Shown here: positions 1-7,290 of the stretch, in pieces | Layout of the letters: the number at the start of each line of letters is the position of its first letter | Numbering within the stretch: the first letter of the stretch is position 1 | Made by a program: the position numbers and the translations under genes | Assembly (NCBI GenBank): GCA_902795715.1 | Contig: CADBME010000321.1 | Location: 1-18,048, forward strand | Origin: an uncultured Lachnospiraceae bacterium | GTDB taxonomy: Bacteria; Bacillota_A; Clostridia; Lachnospirales; Lachnospiraceae | Length of the DNA: 18,048 bases | Reading direction: 5' to 3' | Notes under the pieces: generated by a model | Told to the model about the DNA's origin: nothing | Databases searched by the model: none | What the model saw: only the letters and a program-made list of their open reading frames with translations

Positions 1-1044
1 AGGAAATTTGACCTGAGTGCGCTGAGAAGCCAGAATCACAACTCCAAAAATCCGCCCTATACCAATGAAGTTCCCACTATGGATAAACCATGTAATGACA
101 GTAAAGGCTGTGGTGGAGTTATGCGTGTCGCTCCCCTTGGCCTCATGCTGAGCTCCAATCACTGGATCGGAGGGGATGGAGCCATGGTTACAGCCGGTCA
201 GGCGGCGGCGATAACCCATGGTCATCCTTTGGGATATTTGCCTGCAGCATTTCTTGGGGAACTGATTCACAGGATCACATACCGTATGGATGGATCGGCA
301 CCACTTTTATTAATAATAAAAAGGACCCTTGAAGCAATCTACAAAAAGTTCCATTCTACAGAATATCTGAGTGAATTTGACACGATTATCCAAAAGGCAA
401 TTGCCCTGGCTGAAACGGAAAACGAAAAGCTGAAAGAATCAGCCGATACCGAGGAATATGATGAATTGACAGCCAGGAGTAAAATAAATGATGTAATAAA
501 CATTCATGCTATCGGGGGCGGCTGGGTAGGAGAAGAAGCACTGGCAATAGCTATCTACTGCGTGATCAGATATCCAGAAGATTTTCAGGAAGCTCTCCGA
601 ATATCCGTAAATCATAGCGGTGACAGCGATTCAACAGGTTCCATTACCGGGAATATTCTGGGGGCTTATCTGGGCCTGGAAAGAATAAAAGAACAGATAT
701 CCATTGAGGAAGAAGACCCGATTCAAATTGAAAAACTTGAATTATACGATTCTATGCACTACTGGACAAAACAAGCTTTTCAGGTAGTAATCAATACAAA
801 AAATAATGCCAACAATTCAACAACAAAGAAAGAATATGAATTTGGCCTTGATGATTATGATCACCCGATAGCGATGAACAGGAAAAAAGGAAAAGTTTAT
901 TGTTGGAATAAGCTAAAGAAGGAATGGATTGATCAATCTTACATGTATGTTGAGATTGAATACGGAGAAAGGACTTTTAAACCGATCGAAGTCCTGGAAG
1001 GCGCAGATATAAACCAGACAGTATTACGGGACCCTGGTCCATGA
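1..1044 (+). CDS. ADP-ribosylglycohydrolase family protein, 5' end outside window
   Basis: The reading frame is open from base 1, so the N-terminus lies outside the window; the ATG at 79 is an internal Met, not a start. 347 residues are visible. Family hallmarks of DraG/ADP-ribosylglycohydrolases (hydrolysis of ADP-ribose from proteins or related ADP-ribosyl substrates, dinuclear Mg/Mn site) are NDSKGCGGVMRVAPLG (nt 94-141) and the late metal-binding block HSGDSDSTGS, with the two Asp codons at 622-624 and 628-630, followed by GNILGAYLG. After this core comes an acidic/Lys-rich tail of about 130 residues with no motif I recognise. The last 10 or so residues are probably not native: from about nt 1013 the DNA matches an alkyl sulfatase remnant in another frame, so the gene seems to end by running into foreign or deleted sequence. 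Family assignment is firm; substrate is unknown, and the C-terminus may be chimeric. Confidence 0.85.
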   Translation, partial: RKFDLSALRSQNHNSKNPPYTNEVPTMDKPCNDSKGCGGVMRVAPLGLMLSSNHWIGGDGAMVTAGQAAAITHGHPLGYLPAAFLGELIHRITYRMDGSAPLLLIIKRTLEAIYKKFHSTEYLSEFDTIIQKAIALAETENEKLKESADTEEYDELTARSKINDVINIHAIGGGWVGEEALAIAIYCVIRYPEDFQEALRISVNHSGDSDSTGSITGNILGAYLGLERIKEQISIEEEDPIQIEKLELYDSMHYWTKQAFQVVINTKNNANNSTTKKEYEFGLDDYDHPIAMNRKKGKVYCWNKLKKEWIDQSYMYVEIEYGERTFKPIEVLEGADINQTVLRDPGP

Positions 1045-1279
1045 TTCCAAAGCAGTCTACCAGCGTTTTATGGGCTGGTATGACGCCAATCCCGTCCACC
1101 TGAACAAACTGCCTCCTGAGACCGCAGCCAAAAAGCTGGTAGAATATCTCCCCAGCATGGAGACCGTTCTTGTGCAATCTGAGATTGTGGGAGATGTGGA
1201 TAAAATAAAGTGTTTTGTTCAATCCCTTGACCAGCTGTCAAGAGGAGCAGTAAGTGTATTTAATATTATTGAGCCATAA
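1013..1279 (+). pseudogene. Alkyl/aryl sulfatase remnant with end and internal deletions
   Basis: Frame +2 between the stop at 1010-1012 and the TAA at 1277-1279 encodes YYGTLVHDSKAVYQRFMGWY (nt 1022-1081) followed by DANPVHLNKLPPETAAKKLV. This is very like the start of the dimerisation domain of metallo-beta-lactamase-fold alkyl sulfatases (SdsA1/BDS1 type: YYG...KAVYQR.LGWYDGNP..L..LPP). It lacks the whole catalytic domain with the HxHxDH zinc motif. The sequence then jumps, after about VEYLPSME (ends near nt 1170), to GDVDKIKCFVQSLDQ...FNIIEP, which resembles the extreme C-terminus of the SCP2-like domain of the same family (GD...L..L...FNIV.P). A full protein is about 600 residues; about 88 remain. 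I read it as a remnant with at least two deletions. An ATG at 1070 would give 69 residues with no good ribosome binding site. It could instead be a short expressed protein, but that seems unlikely. Confidence 0.72.
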
Positions 1280-1332
1280 GCAGCCCATGCCATTAATAGG
1301 AGAATGGAGATTGCCAGTGAAGGGGTTTATCA

Positions 1333-2046
1333 ATGGATGTAAATATTGTGAAGAGTCTTTCTTCTTTTGAATGGTTTCGAAATAGCCATGCATTGAAGTA
1401 TACTTCCGAGGAGACATTGAACAGGCTCTGGAAAGCAGGGACAGTGAAAAGCTTTTCCAAAGGTGAGGTTATTTTGCGGGCTAAGGAGAAAATAACCAAT
1501 ATCGCTTTTCTTCTTTCCGGAAAGGTGATTGTATACAACCTGACCCATTCCGGGAGGAGGAAGATTCTCTTTGTTTTAGGACCAGGAAATCTGCTTAATG
1601 ATCATGTCTTTGATTCGCAGTCTCTGACTGTCTACTGTGAGACTTTGGAGCCTTGTCTGACCCTGCTGATTCCGAAAGATGTTTTTACAAAATGTATGGA
1701 AGATGATTATTCTCTTGTTCGCGGCATCATGGAAGAGCAGGAACGCAAGATGTGGCGCCTTTCCCATCAGCTTAAAAATACGGTCGGGAATATCAATCTG
1801 GAAAGAAAACTGGCGGCCAAGCTGTGGAAGCTGGCCAGGGACTTCGGGATTCCAGGGGATGAGGGCATAGAGATTGATGTGGTTATGAGTAAAACCTTTC
1901 TGGCGGACATGCTTGGCGTGCCCAGAGAAACGGCATCAAGAATGTGCAGAAGACTGGTTCAGTATGGGCTGATTTTTCAGAAGGGAAAACGTATTATTGT
2001 TCGTGATCCTGACATACTGGCTCATTATTATAAAACCGGCGAGTAA
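1333..2046 (+). CDS. Crp/Fnr family transcriptional regulator
   Basis: A 237-residue protein of typical Crp/Fnr length. Residues ~25-125 form the cyclic-nucleotide-type beta-roll (KGEVILRAKEKITNIAFLLSGKVIVYN is part of it; glycines conserved), followed by a long dimerisation helix (~125-155). A C-terminal winged helix contains the helix-turn-helix MSKTFLADMLGVPRETASRM from residue 185, with the ETASR recognition-helix pattern of the family. The N-terminal Cys cluster of oxygen-sensing FNR is absent; the few cysteines are scattered (VYCETLEPC, TKCMED, RMCRRL), so the ligand or signal is not readable. The ATG at 1333 has a purine-rich AAGGGG about 8 nt upstream. The gene lies just before the asr operon in the same direction, separated by a 221-bp palindrome-rich gap, which makes it the natural candidate regulator of that operon. 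Family call is secure; target and effector are inferred. Confidence 0.9.
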   Translation: MDVNIVKSLSSFEWFRNSHALKYTSEETLNRLWKAGTVKSFSKGEVILRAKEKITNIAFLLSGKVIVYNLTHSGRRKILFVLGPGNLLNDHVFDSQSLTVYCETLEPCLTLLIPKDVFTKCMEDDYSLVRGIMEEQERKMWRLSHQLKNTVGNINLERKLAAKLWKLARDFGIPGDEGIEIDVVMSKTFLADMLGVPRETASRMCRRLVQYGLIFQKGKRIIVRDPDILAHYYKTGE

Positions 2047-2059
2047 TCAGTCCATGATA

Positions 2060-2080
2060 GTCGTGAGGATTCCTCATGAC
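2060..2080. repeat. Imperfect inverted repeat downstream of the Crp/Fnr gene
   Basis: GTCGTGAGGA and TCCTCATGAC flank a single T at 2070. The 10-bp arms have one mismatch (a G-T wobble if transcribed), and the inner TGAGGA-T-TCCTCA is perfect. It begins 14 nt after the regulator's stop codon. There is no T-tract, so it is not a normal intrinsic terminator. It could be a protein-binding site or an RNA 3' stabilising hairpin. The one-base centre does not fit the even spacing of classical Crp/Fnr sites. A second short perfect palindrome, TATGGATCCATA, lies at 2097-2108. Confidence 0.4.
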
Positions 2081-2154
2081 AATATCGATTGAACTATATG
2101 GATCCATAATAATCCCTGTGAAAGAATGTTTCCCGTATTATAAATAATGTAGAG

Positions 2155-2184
2155 AATCCGTGATTTTTATCACGGATTTTTTTT
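2155..2184 (+). terminator. Hairpin plus T-tract; also matches a Crp/Fnr-type operator
   Basis: AATCCGTGAT (2155-2164) and ATCACGGATT (2169-2178) form a perfect 10-bp stem around TTTT, and the Ts run on to 2184, which is the form of a rho-independent terminator for the upstream regulator gene. The same bases contain GTGA-N6-TCAC (2160-2173), the core of a Crp-type site, and TGAT-N4-ATCA, the core of an FNR-type site. The hairpin sits 84-113 nt upstream of the asrA start codon, where an activator site would be expected. The two readings are not exclusive. The stem and T-tract are directly visible; the operator role is inferred. Confidence 0.7.
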
Positions 2185-2191
2185 GCCCTTT

Positions 2192-2219
2192 TTGGTACAT
2201 TTGAAATGACAACTATTAA
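2192..2219 (+). promoter_or_regulatory. Possible asr operon promoter
   Basis: TTGGTA (2192-2197) and TATTAA (2214-2219), 16 bp apart, form a moderate sigma-A-type promoter just downstream of the 2155-2184 hairpin. Transcription from about 2226 would place the centre of the GTGA-N6-TCAC palindrome (2166.5) near -59.5, close to the usual class I Crp position. A rival is TATTAT at 2231-2236 with ATGACA at 2206-2211 (19-bp spacing). The choice is uncertain. Confidence 0.35.
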
Positions 2220-2267
2220 CTTTGAACGGGTATTATTTTCAATTACTACAGGAGGGGAGAAATCACT

Positions 2268-3314
2268 ATGGGATATCAATTGTCGAAATCCGGAGCAGAT
2301 GCGATCTTTCGCAGACTGGCACAAGATTACGATATCCTGGCACCAAAATGTATGGTTGGTGAGGGATGTTTTTCTGATACGGATGTAATCCGATACGGAA
2401 GGGTTGATTCTTTTGATGAAATCGAATGGGAGAAAAAATCCGATTATTCTTTTAAAGAGGTCCTGCTGCCGGTCAATGAGACTTTATTTTATTTTACGGA
2501 AGATCAGACTACTGTTCCCAGTGAGGAGGAAAAGGAGATCCTGGTTTTTCTGCGGGCATGCGACCTGCACGCAGTTAAACGGCTTGATGAGATTTACCTG
2601 AATAATGTTTTCGGAGACTATTATTATGAACGGAGAAGAAGCAAGGTGAAGTTTATTCTCATGGGGTGTTCTGTAAGCTGTGACAGAGGATTCTGCGTGA
2701 GTATGGGGACCAACAAGGCAGAGAATTATGATGCATATCTTAAGGTCGACGGCGATATGGTTTATGCAGATATAAAAGATGATTCTCTATTACATACAGT
2801 AAAAGATCTCTACCGGTCTGTCAAAGAGACTGAAACGGCTGTGCAGGGAACGGTCATTCACAAAAAGGAAAAAACACCTGATTATGTTACGGAGAATAAT
2901 GAAAAGGTGACTTTTCCCAAAAACCTTTCCAATGATTCTTTTACCAAAGAAATCTGGAAAGAGTACGGGGACCGCTGCATTACCTGCGGACGATGTAACT
3001 TCGCCTGTCCCACATGCACATGCTTCACCATGCAGGATATTTTCTATCAGGATAATCCCAAGGTGGGTGAAAGAAGGAGGATCTGGGCATCCTGCCAGGT
3101 AGACGGATATACGGATATGGCCGGAGGCCATGGATTCCGGAAAGATAAAGCAGACAGGATGCGCTTCAAAATCATGCATAAAATCTATGATTTTGAGAAG
3201 AGATTCGGATATCCCATGTGTGTCGGGTGCGGTCGCTGTGATGATATCTGTCCGGAATACATTTCCTATGCGAACATTGTAAATAAACTGGCAAAGGAGG
3301 AGGAAGAGGCATGA
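2268..3314 (+). CDS. asrA: Anaerobic sulfite reductase subunit A (Fe-S electron carrier)
   Basis: A 348-residue protein recognisable as AsrA, the ferredoxin-like subunit that passes electrons between AsrB and the siroheme subunit AsrC in the cytoplasm. The C-terminal third has two [4Fe-4S] motifs: C237-x2-C240-x2-C243-x3-C247 (CITCGRCNFAC, with extra C250 and C252) and C318-x2-C321-x2-C324-x3-C328 (CVGCGRCDDIC). The N-terminal part has the family pattern FLRACDLHAVKRLDEIYL and a Cys-containing block MGCSVSCDRGFC, as in hydrogenase/reductase beta subunits of this superfamily. The ATG at 2268 follows AGGAGGGG at 2250-2257. The stop overlaps the asrB start as ATGA (3311-3314), indicating translational coupling. 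Length and order match asrABC operons of Salmonella and clostridia. Confidence 0.93.
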   Translation: MGYQLSKSGADAIFRRLAQDYDILAPKCMVGEGCFSDTDVIRYGRVDSFDEIEWEKKSDYSFKEVLLPVNETLFYFTEDQTTVPSEEEKEILVFLRACDLHAVKRLDEIYLNNVFGDYYYERRRSKVKFILMGCSVSCDRGFCVSMGTNKAENYDAYLKVDGDMVYADIKDDSLLHTVKDLYRSVKETETAVQGTVIHKKEKTPDYVTENNEKVTFPKNLSNDSFTKEIWKEYGDRCITCGRCNFACPTCTCFTMQDIFYQDNPKVGERRRIWASCQVDGYTDMAGGHGFRKDKADRMRFKIMHKIYDFEKRFGYPMCVGCGRCDDICPEYISYANIVNKLAKEEEEA

Positions 3315-4105
3315 AGAACGAATATATTCCGCAGCTTTCCACGATCCGCGAGGTAATAAAGCATACTGATTTGGAGTATACATTCCGCATGGAATACAAA
3401 GGAGAAGTAAAGCCCGGCCAGTTTTTTGAAGTATCGATCCCCAAATTTGGCGAGGCACCGATTTCCGTCAGCGGCATAGGTGAAGATACGGTTGATTTTA
3501 CCATACGCCGTGTGGGTAAAGTGACCAATGAGATCTTCGAAAACTATGTGGGAGACCGGTTTTTCATTCGAGGGCCCTACGGGAACGGATTTGATATTAG
3601 TGAGTATAAAGGGAAAGAGCTGGTGGTTGTTGCCGGAGGAACCGGTCTGTCACCGGTAAGAGGAGTGGTGGATTATTTTGCCCATCATCAGGACGAACTG
3701 GTGAGTGAGACTCTAATCGCAGGATTCAAATCTCCTCAGGATGTATTGTTTAAGGAGGATTTCGAATTCTGGAATCAAAGCGGAATGCATGTGATCAAAA
3801 CAGTGGATACCGCCCCGGAAGGATACAGCGGGCCGATAGGAATGGTTACCAAATATATACCGGATCTTCATTTTGAGGATATCAGCAAGGCTTCCTTTAT
3901 CTGCGTAGGTCCGCCCATCATGATTAAATTCACTGTGATGGAGATTCTGAAGCTGGGTGTTCCGGAGGAAAACATATGGGTTTCCAACGAGAGAAAAATG
4001 TGCTGCGGCATCGGTAAATGCGGACATTGTAAGATTGGGTCTACCTATATATGTCTGGACGGGCCGGTCTTTAACTATAAAGACGGCAAAGAATTGATTG
4101 ACTGA
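3311..4105 (+). CDS. asrB: Anaerobic sulfite reductase subunit B (FAD/NAD(P) reductase)
   Basis: A 264-residue AsrB, related to ferredoxin-NADP reductases and to the PyrK/HydG group. It oxidises NAD(P)H through FAD and feeds AsrA. The N-terminal flavin-binding barrel (residues ~10-95) is followed by the nucleotide-binding motif A108-GGTGLSPVRG. The C-terminus carries the [2Fe-2S] ligands in CCGIGKCGHCKIG: C232, C237, C240 and C248, with an extra C231. The length is normal for the family. The start overlaps the asrA stop by 4 nt (ATGA) and the SD AAAGGAGGAGG lies inside the asrA 3' end (about 3294-3304). The asrC start lies 29 nt after the stop. Confidence 0.93.
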   Translation: MKNEYIPQLSTIREVIKHTDLEYTFRMEYKGEVKPGQFFEVSIPKFGEAPISVSGIGEDTVDFTIRRVGKVTNEIFENYVGDRFFIRGPYGNGFDISEYKGKELVVVAGGTGLSPVRGVVDYFAHHQDELVSETLIAGFKSPQDVLFKEDFEFWNQSGMHVIKTVDTAPEGYSGPIGMVTKYIPDLHFEDISKASFICVGPPIMIKFTVMEILKLGVPEENIWVSNERKMCCGIGKCGHCKIGSTYICLDGPVFNYKDGKELID

Positions 4106-4134
4106 TTGCGGAATCGTGAGAGGAGGATATCTTA

Positions 4135-5133
4135 ATGGGTTTGGATGTTAATACAAAGAAATTAAAAAAGAATGCCTTTCGTGTTTCCAAGGTCCGCGGA
4201 ATCGGCGCTTCCCGAATCCGTGTTCCCGGCGGTTATCTGAATGCGAAAGTGCTCGGCATGATCCAGGAGATTGCCGAGGAGTACGGAAACGGTTATGTAC
4301 ATATGACGACCCGCCAGGGGTTTGAGATCGAAGGAATTCGATTTGAAGACATGGATGCTATCAATGAGAAGCTTCAGCCGATCATTGAGTTGGTGGGAAT
4401 CAACCAGAAGGAGAAGGGAAAAGGATATCCGGAGTCAGGTACCAGAAATATCAGTGCCTGTATCGGCAATAATGTCTGTCCCTTTGCTAACTATAATACA
4501 GCAGAGCTGGCAAGAAGAATCGAAAAAGCCGTTTATCCCCATGATTTACATTTTAAGATTGCCTGCACCGGCTGTTCCAATGACTGCGCCAAGGCAAGGA
4601 TGCATGATTTCGGGATCATCGGCATGACCATGCCTCAGTATGATCCCACCCGATGTGTTTCCTGCAAGGCCTGTATCAAAGGCTGCAAAGCACTGTCGGT
4701 TGATGCTCTGCGAATGAACGAAAACTATAAGATTGTCAGAGATACAGAGAAATGTATCGGCTGCGGGGTTTGCGTGACCAAATGTCCTACCAGAGCGCTT
4801 ACCCGAAGTAAAAAGAAATACTATAAGCTTTCAATCATGGGGAGAACAGGAAAAAAGAATCCCAGACTGGGAGAAGATTTCCTGGTATGGGCCGATGAAG
4901 AAAACATCGTAAAGATTATCCTAAATACCTATGATTTTGTTGAAGAATACATTAGCCCGGATGCCCCTGCCCGAAAAGAACATATCGGCTATATTATCGA
5001 CCGTGTAGGTTTTGAAGAGTACAAGAAATGGGCTTTAAAAGATGTGAAACTGATGCCGGAAACCATCATAAACAATTGCCTTTACTGGAAAGGAATCGAT
5101 TTCCGGGGAAACGGCAAGCCCGGAGAAGCCTAA
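4135..5133 (+). CDS. asrC: Anaerobic sulfite reductase subunit C (siroheme catalytic subunit)
   Basis: A 332-residue catalytic subunit that reduces sulfite to sulfide by six electrons; siroheme enzymes of this type often also reduce nitrite to ammonium. The siroheme-[4Fe-4S] ligands are visible as C109-x5-C115 (CIGNNVC) and C147-x3-C151 (within CTGCSNDC). The N-terminal half has the usual substrate/siroheme arginine region (HMTTRQGFEIEGI). Between residues 174 and 217 is an inserted two-cluster ferredoxin domain, C174-x2-C177-x2-C180-x3-C184 and C207-x2-C210-x2-C213-x3-C217, as expected for AsrC/Fsr-like group members. The ATG at 4135 has AGGAGG about 9 nt upstream. It is co-transcribed with asrAB. 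The next gene starts 21 nt after its stop, which ties it to the molybdoenzyme and raises the question of whether the physiological substrate is sulfite, nitrite or both. Confidence 0.93.
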   Translation: MGLDVNTKKLKKNAFRVSKVRGIGASRIRVPGGYLNAKVLGMIQEIAEEYGNGYVHMTTRQGFEIEGIRFEDMDAINEKLQPIIELVGINQKEKGKGYPESGTRNISACIGNNVCPFANYNTAELARRIEKAVYPHDLHFKIACTGCSNDCAKARMHDFGIIGMTMPQYDPTRCVSCKACIKGCKALSVDALRMNENYKIVRDTEKCIGCGVCVTKCPTRALTRSKKKYYKLSIMGRTGKKNPRLGEDFLVWADEENIVKIILNTYDFVEEYISPDAPARKEHIGYIIDRVGFEEYKKWALKDVKLMPETIINNCLYWKGIDFRGNGKPGEA

Positions 5134-5154
5134 TACTTAAGAAAAGGTGAGACG

Positions 5155-7257
5155 ATGAAAAAAATACAATCAACCTGTAACTTCTGTGCCATAGATTGCA
5201 ATCTGGACTTTTATGTGGAGGATAACCGGATCGTAAAAACGGTTCCCACCAAAGGCTATCCGGTAAATGACGGTTTTTCCTGTATAAAAGGTTTGTCTTT
5301 AAGCAAACAGCAGACAACTGTGAAACCTAACAGCCTTCCCCGGATTCGTCAGGAGGATGGATCCATGAAAGAAGTCTCCTGGGAAGAAGGTTTTGCGCAT
5401 GTGGCAGCCAAAATTAAGGAGATTCAGGATAACTATGGCAGAGAAGCTATGGCCGGTATCAGTACCGGCCAGCTGACAATGGAAGAATTTGCCATCTTTG
5501 GCCATCTTATGCGTAATTATCTGCAGACCAATGTGGACGGTAATACGAGACTCTGTATGGCTACGGCTGTCGTTGCCCACAAGCAGAGCTACGGCTTTGA
5601 TGCCCCCGGATATACATTAAATGATCTGGAGCTTTCGGACACCATTATTTTCATTGGAGCTAATCCTGTAGTGGCCCATCCTATTGTCTGGGGCAGAGTA
5701 AGAGCCAATAAAGTTCCGGGACGCAAAATCATTGTAATCGATCCAAGAAAGTCTGAGACAGGTCAAAACGCGGATTACTTGTATCAATTGAACTGGAGGA
5801 GTGATCTTTTACTCCTCTACACTGTTGCGAATCAGCTGATTGAGAAGGACTATCTCGATCACAGTTTTATTGAGGAACATACGGAGCATTTTGAAGAGTT
5901 TAAAGAGTTTGTAAAAGCCTACACCTTAGAGCGCGGAGTTGCCGGAACCGGCCTCTGTGCGGAAGAAATTGCAGAGCTTACTGAATTGATTCACAAAGGG
6001 AAGAAAGTGTCATTCTGGTGGACTATGGGTGTAAACCAGGGATATGAGGCTGTTCGGACTGCTCAGGCCATCATCAATCTGGCGCTGATGACCGGCAATA
6101 TCGGCAAACCCGGAACCGGAGCCAATTCGATTACCGGACAATGCAACGCTATGGGCTCACGTGTCTACAGCAACACATCCTGCCTCTTCGGAGGGGGAGA
6201 TTTTGCAGATCCTGCAGAGAGAGAACGCATAGCCAACATTGTGGGAATCGAAGAAAATCTCATCGCCAGGAAGCCGACTATTACCTACAATCAAATCATA
6301 GAAGGTATCAATGAAGGAAAAATCAAAGGACTCTGGATTCTGTGTACTAACCCAAGACACAGCTGGACCAACAATGAAACCTTTGCCTCGGCAGTAAAGA
6401 AGCTGGACCTTTTCGTAGTCCAGGACATTTATGACACCATCGAGAGTGCTGAAGAATGTACTGTTTTCTTCCCGGTAGTACCGGGGATCAAGAAGGAAGG
6501 GACTTACATAAACCTGGAGAGACGATTGTCCGCCATGCGGCCCGTTCTTGAGCGCGGGGAGAATGAGATTTCAGATTATGAAGCTATACTCGGCGTCGGC
6601 AAAGCCCTTGGCATGGGAGATGCATTGAAGAAATGGGAAACTCCCAAAGATTGTTTCAATCTGATGAAGGAATGCAGCAGGGGAAAAGCATGTGATATTA
6701 CCGGAGTGACATGGGAGGGCCTGGAGAACTCCCACGGTATTCAATGGCCCTATCCCGAAGGAGAAGAGGAAACCTTTAAAGAGGAGCAGAGAAGACTCTA
6801 CAGCGATGGCTGTTTCTTCACCAAATCCGGAAAGGCACAGTTTATTTTTGAAGATGTCATGGAGAACCCACTGCCGGTTACCGAAGAGTTCCCTTATGTT
6901 TTTAATACCGGAAGAGGGACGGTTGGCCAATGGCATACCCAAAGCCGCACCAAAGAGGTCAAATTCGTAGAGGATGTTTCTTTAAAGAAGGCATATCTTT
7001 ATATGAACACAGAAACAGCAAAGGAACATGACATCAGAAACAACGATCATGTCAGAGTCTATTCGGTCAATGGTCAGGATGCAGTCTTCTCGGTAAAGGT
7101 GACAGACAAGGTCCGGCCGGGCGAGCTGTTTGCCCCCATTCATTATATTGAATGCAATAAGTTGACACCATCCGTTTATGATAAATACTCTAAAGAACCG
7201 AATTATAAAGGCGCAACGGTACGGTTCGAAAAATGCCCTGACTTTGATAATTTTTAA
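5155..7257 (+). CDS. NasA/NarB-like molybdopterin oxidoreductase, probable cytoplasmic nitrate reductase
   Basis: A 700-residue member of the DMSO-reductase/formate dehydrogenase superfamily (Mo-bis-MGD). The N-terminal [4Fe-4S] motif is C8-x2-C11-x3-C15-x27-C43. The likely Mo ligand is C134 in NTRLCMATAVVAHKQSYG, which resembles the RLCMSSAV context of assimilatory NasA/NarB and the RHCMASAV context of NapA rather than the formate dehydrogenase context. Later family features are IFIGANPVVAHPIVWGRV, the INLALMTGNIGKPGTG segment, and the C-terminal cofactor loop W593-HTQSRT, close to the WHTMTRT of nitrate reductases. No twin-arginine signal or membrane segment is present, so it should be cytoplasmic. 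It follows asrC by 21 nt with the SD AAAGGTGAG. The superfamily is certain. Nitrate is the best substrate guess from motifs; formate or another oxyanion is not excluded. Confidence 0.78.
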   Translation: MKKIQSTCNFCAIDCNLDFYVEDNRIVKTVPTKGYPVNDGFSCIKGLSLSKQQTTVKPNSLPRIRQEDGSMKEVSWEEGFAHVAAKIKEIQDNYGREAMAGISTGQLTMEEFAIFGHLMRNYLQTNVDGNTRLCMATAVVAHKQSYGFDAPGYTLNDLELSDTIIFIGANPVVAHPIVWGRVRANKVPGRKIIVIDPRKSETGQNADYLYQLNWRSDLLLLYTVANQLIEKDYLDHSFIEEHTEHFEEFKEFVKAYTLERGVAGTGLCAEEIAELTELIHKGKKVSFWWTMGVNQGYEAVRTAQAIINLALMTGNIGKPGTGANSITGQCNAMGSRVYSNTSCLFGGGDFADPAERERIANIVGIEENLIARKPTITYNQIIEGINEGKIKGLWILCTNPRHSWTNNETFASAVKKLDLFVVQDIYDTIESAEECTVFFPVVPGIKKEGTYINLERRLSAMRPVLERGENEISDYEAILGVGKALGMGDALKKWETPKDCFNLMKECSRGKACDITGVTWEGLENSHGIQWPYPEGEEETFKEEQRRLYSDGCFFTKSGKAQFIFEDVMENPLPVTEEFPYVFNTGRGTVGQWHTQSRTKEVKFVEDVSLKKAYLYMNTETAKEHDIRNNDHVRVYSVNGQDAVFSVKVTDKVRPGELFAPIHYIECNKLTPSVYDKYSKEPNYKGATVRFEKCPDFDNF

Positions 7258-7290
7258 CCATACTTACAAATGAATACCGGGAGGTATGAA

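Noticed and set aside
1227..1241. TTGAC-N5-GTCAA inverted repeat
   Set aside because: It falls within the coding frame of the sulfatase remnant and has short arms; chance is a sufficient explanation.
2790..3458. 222-codon frame on the minus strand opposite asrA and asrB
   Set aside because: It lies antisense to two well-supported genes, shows no recognisable domain and has no SD; it is a shadow of their codon composition.
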